Positions 13,520-27,000 of a stretch of 64,000 bases of DNA are shown here, piece by piece. The notes beneath the pieces are model-generated. The model saw only the letters and a list, made by a program, of their open reading frames with translations, searched no databases and was not told the DNA's origin. This DNA comes from Orthonyx spaldingii (Eukaryota; Chordata; Aves; Passeriformes; Orthonychidae), in NCBI GenBank assembly GCA_013397795.1, contig VZTJ01005902.1, positions 1,809,116 to 1,873,115 on the forward strand, in the 5' to 3' direction. Every line of letters begins with the position of its first letter. The first letter of the stretch is position 1. Position numbers and translations under genes: made by a program.

Positions 13520-13833
13520 GCAAAACTTGCCTGTTAGCTGTCAGATTTGGCTGGATGTAAACAATGTGATCCAGTCGAGCACCATGGTAGGGTCATCAGG
13601 ATAGGAACTGTACAGATAGCACAAATTAATGGTGATAGTTGTTTTCTCACTGCTGACCCTGGCACATACAAAGATTTGGCAACAGCTATGGATTACTTCT
13701 CAAAATGGACTAAAGACAAACCTCTACAGGATAAACTACCCAAAAGTGTTGAAGGTCTTTGACTGAATTCATCAGACATTCATGTGTATCTGCACAAATC
13801 AATGGCCAAGGCAGGGAATTTGTCAATCAGGTA
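13520..13833 (+). pseudogene. Decayed Ty3/gypsy-type integrase fragment
   Basis: Integrases of this family join retroelement DNA to the host genome, and domesticated copies persist as host genes (for example the GIN1 and KRBA2 types). Seen here: a C-X2-C pair at 13,556-13,567, the second half of an H2C2 zinc finger; about 40 codons later the core-domain motif DYFSKW (around 13,690); then, after a stop at about 13,760 and a change of frame before 13,798, the motif QGREFVNQ. The residue before that motif is Gly where the family has its second catalytic Asp, so the fragment is dead. The Glu of the DDE triad lies beyond the recognisable part. GTAAGT follows directly at 13,831-13,836, a consensus splice donor. 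No gag, reverse transcriptase or LTR is visible nearby. It is either a retroelement remnant or a pseudo-exon of a domesticated integrase gene. Confidence 0.7.
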
Positions 13834-16800
13834 AGTGAGGAAATACATTAACAGGTGACAGACAACAAGTTGCCAGGACACATAACCCTAGAGCCAGCAA
13901 GCTTGTGAAATGGCAGAATTGAACTGTGAAAGACAAATCACTGAAGGTGGAGAGAGTGTCTTCATTATGTCTTGCTCTCACCTGCAACTGCAGAACAAAG
14001 TCCAAAGAATTTTTTTCTCTCATCCTCTGCTGCATTAAAAATGTGAACAACCTGTTAATATACATTACAAATTCTGTTACTGTCTCACTTTAATAGCGAG
14101 ATAACAATCGTGTGCCATTTACATATTTTGCATTTTATTGCTCTTGCATAATTCATCATAAGTAACATAACATTCTTGTCAGGAGAAGTTCTGCAAAATT
14201 TAAGAAAATGGAAGGCAAGCTGTAATGCAATCAAAAATAGCAAATAGTATTGATGTGTTTAGGTAAAATAACAGAAAATTAACCAAGAAGCAAGAAGAAT
14301 GAATGGAAGAGAAAAAAAATGAGCTGATTACAGTGAGGCACAAAATGAATGTGTGGACTAGAAAGTGACATCCTGCAAAAAATGTGAATGCTAGGCTCAC
14401 ACATCATAGGCAAGATGGGTTTAATGATGACTAAAATGGATATACTGCAAAAGAGTAATTGTTATGGAAGAACACGTTTCAGGGAACAATAGCAGCGCTG
14501 AATCAGTTAGTAAAGGCTGTAGAAAACTGGATCCATGACTGAGCACACTGTAAGTTTTTGAAAGAACTGTAATTTTTGAGAGCTCTAAAATTGTTCCATC
14601 TCACATTAGTATAGCTGCAAACAATAGTCTGCAGTAGGATAAAAGAGTAGGATTTTATGAAATTTTCTACATTACAATCACTTTCCGTTGTCTTGTTAAT
14701 TTTGGCATGAAAACATTCAGACAATGACATTTAAATGCTCTTTTTTGGATCAAGATTTGATCTCATTTCACATCTGGGAAAACTAAACTAAAAGCACACA
14801 TACATATAAAATCTTTTATTATCTAGTAACTAGAACTGTTAGACAGGCAATAGAATGTAGTTAGCTGGTTTCAATTCTCTTCTGCTTTAAACATGAGCCA
14901 GGTTTGAGGAGATTGCAGTCCTGGTAAGGGAACCCTGAATGTCCCATAAGCAAAACACAAGTTCAGACTGAATGGGACCTAACTCTGAGGAGTCCAAAGG
15001 GGTTTATGGTGGTAGCTGAAACAAGTTAAATCTCAGTAATTTTGGCTTTGGAGAGGATGACATCGATAGGTTTGTCATTTCCTTTGATTTCAGCTCTTAT
15101 AAAACTGTTAAACATCACATTGAACCATTGGAGGGATCTGGTCATGAGCAAATCACAAACAAACTGTCTGGACTGCCAGAAAATCAAGCACCACACATGT
15201 TTCATCAGTGGAGGAACTCTTCTCTCCAGGGATTCGTGACTTGTGGGTCGCATCCCGTTGTATTTGTGGTCACATATGTCCCCCTGGCAGCTCAGTGAAT
15301 GACATACCATGTAGCAGTATTAAGAACGGATTGGTTATAGCTTTCTTCTAACATCATTTAATGGCTAAAGATGAAGAACAGCACCCTGGCACATATGCAT
15401 GAATCACAGTCTGGAAACTCTATTTTGATTGGTAGGAGAAAATACAGAAATGTTGGATACCTCTGAATGATGATAACTGATGGCAAATCTGACATCTAAG
15501 AGCCATTCACAATACATTGATACATAACTCCATGTTTAGAGACACCCTTCCTCCTGCCCCCACCCCCAAAACAATCTGAATAATGAATCAAATGGTCTCA
15601 GGAGTAATTGGATCTTTTTCTGTGTAATTAGCAATTTTTCCCCTTGCATTATAATTTAAAGCACTGTGGTTGAATTGAGCAACTCATGTAATGAGTCATT
15701 AGACTGAGGCTTTTAAGGAAGTTATTTCTGAAGGTCTGTGGAGGCTAAAATATGTCTAAATTAAAAGAATGACAGGCTGCAATCATGGCTGTAAAATAAA
15801 GGTGCTCAGTAAGCAGTCTTATTACAATCAGAAAGAAAAAGAAGCAGATCTCTGTCTTGTGCATGGAAGCAGAGGAAATGATGAATACCTTAGGTAACTC
15901 ATTCTGTGCAAAATCAATCTTTCACTGTCAATTTTAAATGAACTAATTTGTTCACAAATCTGCTCAGTCAGTTTGGAAGCATACTCAGTTCATCCATATT
16001 AGCAAATCCTTTAATCTTGACTAGTCCACTGAGTAAGAAATCTAGAAATGTGTTAATATGACTGGACATATGTAGTAGGATAAGAATTGATTCTTTTAAT
16101 TAGTGTCTATTCAAGTTATAGTTCCTTCTTTTACTGAACTATTGACCCACTGATATATAAAGAGATTACTGTTATGACTAAAATACCTTCCAAAGTTATA
16201 TTTAACTCTTTCTTTATTGGTCAACGTGAGATAGAAAAATAATCTTTGAGTTATCCAAAAATAAACAATATAATCTAATTTAAGGTTTCTTTCAGACATG
16301 TTCCCATTAATTCTGGAGATTCAAACTGATACTTGAAATTTAAAAAGCATAACCCCCAAGTTATTGCTAAAGGAATTTTATAATCCTTTCTTCCAATTTA
16401 GATAAAACTATAACATGCTATTTGTAATTCTAGTTTGGTATCAAGACAGTCAGAATTTCATCCACCACAATTCAACTACTGAGCTTCGTGGCAAATCCCC
16501 ACTGAAATTCATTGATGACAAAAGTATATTCTTAACAAAAAAGTTAAATAAAAAAGACAGAAAGAGATGACTCCTGTTCCTCTCATTCCTACTCTGTCCA
16601 CACAGAATAAGTTAAACTCTGGAAAACAGTTGTGTATAAACTCACTGCGCTTTGCAAACCAATGTGATTATGCTTGCTATTGCTCACCCATGGAGATGGG
16701 ACAAATACCAGAAACAATCCCAAATAACTGTACATTGACAATGGAAAACAGCATTGTAATGATCCCAGCATGGTTTTTGGTACAAAAAAGAGAAATCTGG

Positions 16801-16853
16801 CATTTACTTGTTGCTCTTCACCTTACATTGTGAAAGAGCCCGTGCTGCAGGTT
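13834..16853. other. Non-coding sequence downstream of the integrase relic
   Basis: No continuation of the integrase core can be read after the splice-donor-like GTAAGT, and no LTR, exon or RNA gene is seen. Frames of up to 94 codons occur on both strands and overlap each other (for example 15,026-15,310), which marks them as chance. The sequence is AT-rich and looks unique. Confidence 0.65.
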
Positions 16854-16901
16854 GGTCCTATATTGGGAGGGACCTGTATAGGCAGGGACCTATATTGGGA
16901 C
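16854..16901. repeat. Three-copy 16-bp minisatellite
   Basis: Three consecutive 16-base units lie at 16,854-16,869, 16,870-16,885 and 16,886-16,901, with consensus GGACCTATATTGGGAG. Copies 1 and 3 differ from the consensus at one base each and copy 2 at three bases. The array stands alone in unique sequence. Confidence 0.85.
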
Positions 16902-17370
16902 ATATTATCCCAATGCTGAACATCCACACCCTGGCTGGGCAGCAAATGCATTATTAGCATTAACAATATGGCTGTGAACAGCATGCATTTAGATGATCTT
17001 TATTAATCTTATGAATAATGTGAGCTACAGCAATAAAAAAATGCCCTAGCACCCTGCCTGGGTGGACAATCACTCTTACTAGCTTTGAGATCTTTGCATA
17101 GGACTAAACTTTTAAGATTTTCAGTGAGTTATTTAAGTGGAACTTGAATATGGAAGCAAAAGTGAGCAGGTTGCTGGCTAGGTGTGAAAAAATGTAATTT
17201 ACTGAAGCCTTCTTACTGCAACCTAGCAAGGCAGATCCCTCTGTTTTTTCTGAGCCTGGATGATCTTAATCCTGCTGCCTTTGTCAGATCTATTTGCCCA
17301 CTAAGGTATGGTCTTGACCTGGGGTTTTGCACATACCTGTAGCTTGAAACAGCAGTTTTTGTGAAGGGAT

Positions 17371-17398
17371 GTATGACAGGCAATGTATGACAGGAAGA
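17371..17398. repeat. 14-bp tandem duplication
   Basis: GTATGACAGGCAAT is followed directly by GTATGACAGGAAGA, two copies differing only near the 3' end. A short local duplication, probably from replication slippage. Confidence 0.75.
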
Positions 17399-20300
17399 AG
17401 ATAGCTGTTGTATTTGAATTCAGAATGTGTGGAGCTTTCTGAGCATCCATCTGCTTTATTTCTGGCTGTGTCTCTCCTCAGTTTCCAGTGTGATGGTTGT
17501 TTTGCTCACCTACTTTTTCAGTAGGCTCAGCTACTGAGGCCTGGCTGGTGGGAACCAACAGATTCCTGTCACTGAAGACAGCAAATTAACAGTGGCTTTT
17601 CCCAGTCTGCTTTCCTACTGTATTAAGGCTGGCCTTTGCCATCTGAGCTGTTGATGTGTATGAGCTCAGACTTTCGTAACTGGGTCTGTAACCAGTCTGA
17701 GAGGGATTAGAACAACACAACACCATAACCAGCCATCTCACATGCTCTTGTTCTTTCATGTTAGTGTAACAGTGGGTGTTATAGTCTCCCCAATTATTGC
17801 TTAAAATTTTGGTCTAAAGTGTCTCTATAAAAACATAGCATTAATTTATGTCTTTATGGTTTGACATTTTTCCTCTTAATTTGCCTCAGCAGCACCCATT
17901 TTCTAGACTTTGGCTTGCTAATTTGTATCTAACAGTTACCCTTGCAATGCTCCCCAGTGTCCACCCACTTCCTGGTCTTAAGGTCTTTGAAAAAAAGAAT
18001 TAGAAAAACATACACATCACCAGATGACCCTTGATCTAGTAGACTACCACAAACACATGAAAGGTGAAAATGTTTTCTTTGCCCCGTGCTCCTTACTCAG
18101 CCATCCGGTTTCAGTTGTGTTCATAATGGGGGCCTGCGATGTGTGCGAAGTGCAGCAAGAATGGGGCCGGGTGTGCCCAACACCCTCTTGATGGTGGGCA
18201 GTTCCTCCTGAGAGTCCCACTGGTTTGAATGGTTGAGTACTGGATTTTTGTTCTCTGATGAAAGAGCTATGGAAAATTCTTCATTTACTTTTAATGATTA
18301 TTGCGACTTCACAGAGAAGTAGCTGATTCTGCAAATAGTTCTATGAAATGATTGGCCTTTGCAAATGCCAGGATACTTAAAGATAACTATGTTGATGTCA
18401 TAGATCTCTATCTCCCTATATGTAATTCTCTGTATATGTTTATGTGTGTGCTATTTTTGCATGATCTTCGTGAAGGACAGGACTGTACCTTGGTTTGGTT
18501 AATTTAAATACTAATTATGATGACTTTAGATGTGAACATAAAAATAAAAATAATACTAATGAGATTTTTAATGTCTAAATTAGTGCAGAACCTGAAAACA
18601 CACCTCTTGCTTCCAAGGCACATGTAGGATTGAACAGAAGATGAATAGTACATCTCTATCAGCCAGCGCATTTTGATAATTGATCAAATTTCCATATTAA
18701 TTAGAAAACATGCACCCAAAGTGGGTGGGATCACAAGATTCTATCAGCTCAGTTTTTCTTAATTCTCTTGGGTGAATGAAAAAATGAAGTGCCTGGCCTT
18801 TTGCTAACTCTGTATTCAAGAGATTGCCTTGACCACTGCTTGCTTCAATTTATCTGGGAATGTCTTTTGTGCTGTATGCTCCCTGATTGTCTGAAAATAC
18901 CTTTTAATTTCCTGAATACATATACGTATACAATGAATATTAATCAAGAGCTGATTAGTATCTCTTCTGCCATCACACAAAAATATTTTATCAGAGACAG
19001 ATTGTATCTGCAATTGCATATTTAAAGTCTACACTGGAATGGTTCATGAGCTTGACTGAGTATGGACTGAAGTCCTCCACTAAAATTTTGGATTTTCTCA
19101 TCTATAAGTAAATTTTACTAACCAGGAAAATGGAATAAAAAAAAATATCTCAAAACATTCATGTATTTTTCCTCAGTAAAACTGTTATTTTCTTACCTTC
19201 AGATATTCTAGACAGCAGAACCATGTGTATTGCTGGTGTTATATTTGGCTAAAATCTTACCACCAATCTCAACTTCTGGCATGGAAGGAAAGAACTCCTA
19301 TTCCAAGGGGTACAGAAAGGTTACAGAGCTACAGACCTGAAGGCAAGACCCAACCCCTGCAACCTTTGCATGAGGTGAGGAAAATAAAAGAAGTGAATAG
19401 ACTGCCAAACCGCTAAAACTGATGCTGCAAACTGCCCCCAGGAGAACTGCCAAGGAATCCAGCCTCATATTGCCTGGGGAATGCAAGACCTCCACTGTGG
19501 CTCTTCCAACTCTGCTCCCATCCTTGCCCTTCTGCTCAGGAAATGTCATTTGCTGCATGTGCGCAGTTACTGTGGTAACTTTGAAGAAAGGGAGAGTAAG
19601 GTTTGTGTTTTAGTTTCTTCATAATAAACTTGAACTTTTGGTCTGCTTACCTCAAAATACTTTCTGTTTTGTATCCTCTGGTGGCTATGACTCTGCCTTG
19701 CATGCAGGATGACAGATTGAGTGCTAATTCTACCACCTGTAGACCTTGTTTATTTCAAAATGTCACTTGTTTTTTATATCTGAAGTGCCAAGAGAGATGT
19801 TCTCCTAGGACACCAAAAATCAGTCATTATTATAACGCAGATATTATGCCGCCCATGTCTCAAACACATCAGTCAAAGATGTCTGTCCTGCAACTGTACA
19901 GCAGAAAGGGCAGCATGTTATTAGAGAGAAAGAGAGAGAGAGATACCAGGGGAGCCAAAACCATTATCTGAATATATCACCGAGGCTGTCTGAATGCTGT
20001 AGGACCCATGGCAGAGCCCACATATTGCAGAGGAAATTTCAGTCCTCTGTGATCATATAATTACTCCACAGTAATTCCTTCTAGCAACTTCTAGGGCTCT
20101 GAAACCTCCCATATTTGGGGTTGAGTCATTGCAAAAATTCCATTTTCTGAGAAAGTTGAGGAAGAAAAAACGCTTCCATAAGTCCAATTCCTTACTTCCA
20201 GGTTTTTTGCAAGTTCTAGAAAATGCACCTAATCCCTATCCGGTACATCCTAACATTTAGTTCAGAGTCCAACGGTGAACAACATAGGAGCAAGAAAGGC

Positions 20301-23300
20301 AAGAAGAGAAAACTTTCCGAGGGCATCTGCTAGGCCCACGTTGGCTGTCTTGGCAAGACATGTCAGGACGCATTGGTGGTGCGCAGTGAGGCTGAAGATT
20401 CCCTACTGGCTGGAACCGAGTCATTTGCCAGGCTTTCCTTGTCAGGGAGAGTTAAACCAGTCACTGATCCTAATTCTAACACTGTTGTTGCAGCATTCCA
20501 ATTTTTAATCGCTACATGACTTGTCAGGTTGAATATGAGCCACAAGAATAAAATTTAAAAACCTTCTGATAATGGGGGTGTCAAAGATGACTACGACTTG
20601 GTGTTTCTTCCATTACCTTTCCATTTCTTAAAAGTGGAACTAAGCTGTAAGTGTCCTCATTTTCAAACACCCTTTATTTTTTCATGTTCCCCACAACAGA
20701 TCTTTTCCTGAAGTCCACCAAGATAGTCAGTGTAAGTAGTACATTCCTGCACCCCTTGTACAGTGTTGGGGGAGCTTTATTCAGGCTTAAGAGCATAATT
20801 GGAAAAGGGGTTCCCCTTCTTCCACAGTTATGGAACAAATATGGTGGACAATTAGGTAAAAAAGATAAATGTGATGTATCCTTCATCCTAGGGTGGCAGC
20901 CTCTTTTTCTAGCTGCTTTCCTCCCCAAGTTTAGAAAGGTAAGAAAAGTGAATTTCCTGTATTTCAATGAGCAAGAACGAGCTGTCTTTGTTATGTCACA
21001 GTTTTGCATACTGCCGATTTATATGTAAATGCTTGAAATTTGAATTAATTGTAGACAATTGAGGAAAGCAAAGTGGAAGACACCCAGAAGAGAAGGGAAT
21101 TTTTCAGGCTGGCAAACTGACACACACAACCCAGTATTCCTTTCTCCATGACAGAAGATGGCTGGGAGAGATGTGCTTCATGCTGTAAGTTCCTGGATGC
21201 TGACAAACAAATCAGCTTCCAGTAGGCTCTGAGTTCTCATCTGCAATTGAACTAATTTACCATCTTCATCTGCTGTGGGAATGAAGTACAAGAATTGATT
21301 TCAAAAGACACCAGCATGTTAACAAATATGGGCTGGTGAATGCCAGTCTTTTTCAAAAATTAGCTTACCCTTAACAGTGTTTCAGTTCACTGATTTCTTG
21401 TTTGATTATTTTGTTATAGAATGTTTAAATTCTTTCTACAAAAGAAAATCTGCACTAAAGTCTGTAATCACTGCAAAAAATGCAGGATCAGTTAACTTCA
21501 TCTTGGATTGACATTAGAAGTAAACTTGCAGCACACAATAAAGCTATATGCAGGAAGAATTAAATGCAGTTATGACTTTGATACTGATACCAACAACTGG
21601 AAAAATTCAATATTTAAAAGTTTAATAATATGTGGAAATTAAGTTCAGCATCAGAGCTGTGTCAAGAATATGGAATAATCCAATTAAAAAATGGTGACAT
21701 GGTGAACGTGTCAGTGTTTTTTAGATGTTGTGATTTATTTAAAAGGGTGTTGTATGCTGCATATTTTGGATTCAGCTCAATGACTGCTGCAATATGTCAT
21801 GTTTTCATGCAAAAAAAAAGTTTGTCTGGGACTACAAAGGCAACATGTAGCAGGAGAAATTGTTGTGACATAGTCTTGTGTGTCTCACCTTCAGACAAGG
21901 CAGCTGCTGTGGCAGGGCTGTAAATCCATCAGTGCGATTTCTGTAGCCAACACTTCTGAAATCCATCCCCATCTACTCTTCAGTGAGACAGAACAGGGGC
22001 TCTAACTCCCATGTGTAATTTGTATTTGGGGAAATATCCATGGAGCCTCTCCACCCCATCAGTGCTTTTTCTGGAAGCACATAGCTGCTCCAAAGAGCTC
22101 TTCATGGCTCCAAGAAAAAGCTATGGTGGAAGTTGTCCTTTTATTAGTAGAACAGAGAAATTTGCACTGAGTAATGTTCCTGGATGCTTCTTTGGTCCCT
22201 CAATTTTACTCAGGTGTTATTAAAATCTCTATTCACCTCACAAGATAATCAATGCTACAAAGTCTATGCTATCCCTTGCTTTTGGAAGCTGAAAGGTACC
22301 TCATTAAAGAGATAACACACTCAAGGTGTGATTTTACACAGAAGTAACATTCACAGGCACTTACATGTATTGATACTTAACTGATGAATTCTATAGTGAG
22401 GTGACTATTGTACTGTTAACCATCCCTGTTGTTATCTCTCCTTCCTGTAAATATGAACCAATGTGGCAGAACTAATAAGACTTTTTAAGTGTAAATAAAA
22501 TCTTTCATCAAGGAGCTTTCTTGGTTCTATGTCCCAGTTTCATAAAGACACACATCTAGGATTTAGCAAAACTTTCCTAACCACAAAAAGTACCAGGAGA
22601 GGGGCAGAAAAGCCACATTTTCTTTTTTAAAACTCAGAATATGGGTAGTTTGAGTCTTTGTTCACTTTTATTCTGATCATCAGAGGTCGAGGAAAATCAC
22701 ACTTTTTCCCGAGTTCAGAAAAAGGTTTTATTTTTGTCATTTCTATTATGAGAAAACTGGGATGAATGGGATTTTTAGTTGGGCTTGGAAATAGCTTATA
22801 AGTCAAGTTTTGGTTTTGCAGAACAAAATCTGATATTGTCTTGGATAAAACATGCTTCTAATTATCAAACTCATGAACTTGTAAAGACATGTATAAAAAT
22901 AAGATTAGCCTTTTTAATCTTTCCTGACAACCCAGGGTACTGGCACTGTTTGCCTTCTCTCTGAACCACAACTCGGTTGAGATTTTCAAAAGAGGGAAAC
23001 AGGATTAAATTTGATTAAGGGTTGCAGTGGTTCAATGTAGGGTAAATTATTTTTATCCATCCTGATTTGACTTTGTATGAAAAACTAAGCTGAGCTTGTA
23101 CTTTAGCTACCCATGTTTTACAAGAATGACTGTCTATAGAAAATTTATACAGATGACATGAAACTCTCCTTTATCAACTATTCAGTAAATTATTATAGAA
23201 CATTTCAGGTGTTTATCTTTGACCTCAATTTCTGTTGAATATATTGGAGTAAAATATAAATCAAAATTAACCCTACACTTTTCTGTCATTATACAGACAA

Positions 23301-23729
23301 AACTCGCCCCACAAACCCTCTGTGCATCTCTTAGTTTCCTTCAATTTAGATTGATTATGTCTTTATACTGGGGAGAGGGCCTTCCTCATAAAAGAATGGC
23401 TTAATCTCTATTTGCCTAGAGCAGTTAGAAAAATAAGTGAAGCAAACAGCCTCCTGTGACTGATTTCTGCTCACTTAAGGCAATTCACCCTTGAAACAGA
23501 GAATAATTGTTCCCCATCCTTTTCCAGATATTGTCTTTGCTTTCATGTATTATATCCAAATAATCTTTAAGATTTTGAACATTAAAGGAATACAGGGTGA
23601 ATCAAAACCATGCATCAGGTTTCATAACCTGATGTTCATAACCTTTCCAGAGTTTTCATAAAGACAGTGGAAGCCAGGCACACATCTAGACACAAAATTT
23701 GGTCCATAGCCTCCCTAAATTTTGAATTT
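17399..23729. other. Non-coding sequence, no gene recognised
   Basis: Frames here reach 125 codons (20,651-21,028 plus) and overlap frames of similar length on the other strand (20,674-21,009 minus), with no known domain in either. A purine dinucleotide tract (GA)n occupies 19,923-19,943. No transposon was recognised. The sequence appears to be unique intergenic or intronic DNA. Confidence 0.6.
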
Positions 23730-23773
23730 AAAAAAAAAAAAGAAAAGAAAAAAGAAATAAAAGAAAAAAAGAG
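23730..23773 (+). repeat. A-rich simple repeat
   Basis: Forty-four bases of almost pure A with scattered G and a single T (A11 then GAAAA-type units). It could be the tail of an old retroposed copy, but no source sequence is recognisable upstream and no flanking target-site duplication stands out. Confidence 0.8.
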
Positions 23774-24067
23774 ATAACTTCTGTTTCAAGCAGCAAAATA
23801 ATAAAGTGTGGTCTTTGATCAAACTACTGGGTGTCAATAATATGATGATATTTAGAATTGTACACCATATAGGAATTTACTTCTTAGATGGTACTCTTCT
23901 GGACAAGAAACATGGGTGTGCCTGTGGAAATTCCCCACTTGCAGTATCTTTTGCTTCTGTACCTCAGTTTTGTGTGGATACGGTAACAAATATTTTCCTT
24001 CTGCACTCACAGAGAAGGTGGACCATCCCATCTTCTCTTTTACTTAGCTCTATTTTTAAAAACAAGA

Positions 24068-24089
24068 TTTCTTTCTTTCTTTCCTGCAG
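24068..24089 (+). repeat. (TTTC)n tract ending in a CAG
   Basis: Four TTTC units are followed by CTGCAG, which gives a good-looking polypyrimidine tract and 3' splice-site AG at 24,088-24,089. A 101-codon frame crosses this point without recognisable content. The simplest reading is a microsatellite that mimics an acceptor. Confidence 0.6.
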
Positions 24090-27000
24090 CTATTCAAGTC
24101 GTTGGCAATGACCAACAAGTTATATGCCTTGCATCAGCAGGAACCTAGGAAACCTTCTTTTATATAAATTAAGTCTAGCCATAATGTTCTTATCTTGTCA
24201 GGCTGAGCTCAAAACTGAAATAACTCCTAGAAAGCCCAAGTTTAGTAATCCCTATTGTAAATATTTCTCTATAATTGTATATATATTAAATTACTGTTAC
24301 TCCAGTAAAACTGTACTAAGGGTGGATACAGTAATTCACCCTGAAACTTTCTTTTTTAGTGACTTCTTCCTCAGCGCTGCACCTTACAAATTCTTTTCTA
24401 TCAGTGGAACTGAGGACACATCGTGTGATACTGCAATCTTAATCTTAAGAATTGTTTTTGAACTGCAAAAGTTCAAGTTCATCAAGCAATAATTCTTAAT
24501 TTTAGGGTTGAGGAATGATACAAAGCAAAAACAAACTTTCTTGTAAGAAAATTAAAAAAAAAAAAATTAGTTACAGTTTGGAGAGTAATGCTTTTACAGA
24601 GCTATCCTTAGCAAATGAAGGTTGAATGCCTGGAAATATATTTGTTGGAAATGCATAATTAAAACTACAAATAACAAACTGTTCATAAGTATTTGGTTGT
24701 GGTCCTTCAAAAGCTGTAATTATATATATCCTGCAACTGACTCTTTTCTGCTGCTTCATAGTTCAGTTCATTGCACTCTATCCGAAAATTCAGCACTTAT
24801 GCTTGTCACAGGAAGGGTCTTCCAGTGCCTCCACTGGCAGGGAGACCAGGAAGAGATCTACTTTCATAGGTCATAAAGCTGGGAACTGACCCAAAGCTGT
24901 AAACTGTAAATACCAAAATGGATAAACTGCTAACTTTATAAAAATCATGGATGTTGTAATAGGATAAGAATTTCAGTTGTGCTCATCCTTTATTTCATCA
25001 TACCCACTGTGCTGGACAAAATTGTCTTAGCTAATACAGTTCTCTGCAGGTGATTTGCAATGGGTGTTTTTACTATAAATTTTCACTGAAAAATTCTTAC
25101 AGTTGAATGTTGCTTCATCATGTAAGGTTCTTTCAAATGCTCATTAACAGTGAGTTAAGATGGACCAATTCTTTACCAGCTGACCCTGCGGAGGTGTTCA
25201 TAAGAGAAATCACTCTTTCATGCACCTAGGTATGATATCAAGGAGACACTGAGTTATTGTAAAATAATGAGAGAAAATATGAAGATAAATAGTTCTCTTC
25301 ATGAGTCTAGACCTGTAAGAGAGGGCATTTGTGCATAAAACTCTGAGCAGATTAGAAATGGGCATCATTAATCTTAACTTATAATATAAATTCAATTTCT
25401 GGTGTTTTTAAGAGTCCTGAATCAACCACTTTTGACTTCTCAGTCCCACTGCAATAAAACCGATGTTATTTCTATAAGGGATTGTTGGTTGAGGACATCA
25501 CCTGCTAAACTTCCAAGCTACACCAGTTCTTGCAACTGTGCAATTTGTGGTTCTTCTTTTTGCCAGTGTTTCCCTGACATAGACTTTCTAAAATATTATG
25601 CCCTGTTTTAAAAGTAATGATTTAATAAGAAGACATGAATGGGTGTGTAGTTCAAAACTCCAGCTTGCTAGCACTCCTTCCTTTCTTAGCCTCTGCAGCT
25701 AGAACTGAGATGTAGTTTTACTGTGACACACTGTGAGACTCTGTATCTCATTGTTGCTTAGATCATGGATGGGCAACAATGGCTTTTTTCAAAGTTTCAC
25801 AGACTAGCAAACTTAAAGTAGCTCTTTTTAATTGAAACCCAGACATACTTGTAGGTAAAAACAAAACTGAGCTGGCTTGAGTTTTTCCCAAGCCAAACAA
25901 AAGAGATTGGAACTTTCCATTGTTTTTGTCTGCCAACCATGCATTGTTAAAGGAATCGAAATAAAGAGGGAAAGGGGTCAAGGGTTATAGAGCTCATATT
26001 TCCACTCTACATGACCCCATCTCAGCAATAGTGGGACCCTCGTGATCAGTTCCTGTTGGTCTAACGGAACAGCCATTTCTTAAGAAAAGGAATTACTGCG
26101 TACAGTACCTTTGTGACTAACAGAAGAATACCCCAGCTCTTCAAAGGTCCTTTCATTACAGCCTCTGAAGAGGACTCTGACATTACTTTCTTGAGATTAT
26201 AATGAAAACAGCTGTACTTGTACCAATTCCCCTTTTTATTATTTTTTGTAACAAAACAAGATTGATGTTATGCCACTTTCTGTTCTGTCATGAGAATAAG
26301 GTATCACAAATGCTAATAACTACCACAGTAGCAATATGCACTACTTTGATCTTTTCACTGTTCTTTAATTTGGGCAGCTGGCCACTGAATTCATTCCTAA
26401 AAATCTGTGCTGCCTAAAAGCAAAGGGAAAAATGGCCAACAAAATCAAATGTGCACATTTAAAACCATTCATCTGACTAGTCCAATTCAAAGCCTACATG
26501 AGTAATGAAAATACGATACTGTGATTTTGTGATTCTAGGCACTGAAATCTTAATGCACATTCTTCTGACGATTGTGGCAGGACAAGAAACACCACAAACA
26601 ACCAATTTTCATTAAAACCTAAAGTTTGTAATACCTTCATTCTTATTGGTTGCTTTGCCAAAGACTTCTTAAGAGATTATTGAGCTTATTAATGAAAATC
26701 CAAAAGTAATTTTAAGTGATTTTTTCTCCTTATAAGACAGTAAAATTAAACATGCTGTGGTTGTTATTTTTTCCATTGTCAAAGGCAATGCAAGAAAGCA
26801 GCATCTGGCAACAGCAGCTGTCAAGATTCCAAAACCAAGAAATGCAAACACCTACTGTCCAAATTATTGTTGTACTGGTAGGAACAGGATAGTAGCCTTT
26901 AGTGTTTCTGCTAACAAGCCAGAACAGAACTGTCTATTGCCAGCTGAATTTCTTTTTCAGACTCAACTTTTCACAGTGAATCAGATGTACGATTTTTCTA

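Noticed and set aside
23613..23634. 9-bp perfect hairpin CATCAGGTT / AACCTGATG
   Set aside because: Same chance expectation; no supporting context.
24068..24089. Splice-acceptor-like (TTTC)n CTGCAG
   Set aside because: A microsatellite gives the pyrimidine tract; no exon-like sequence follows.
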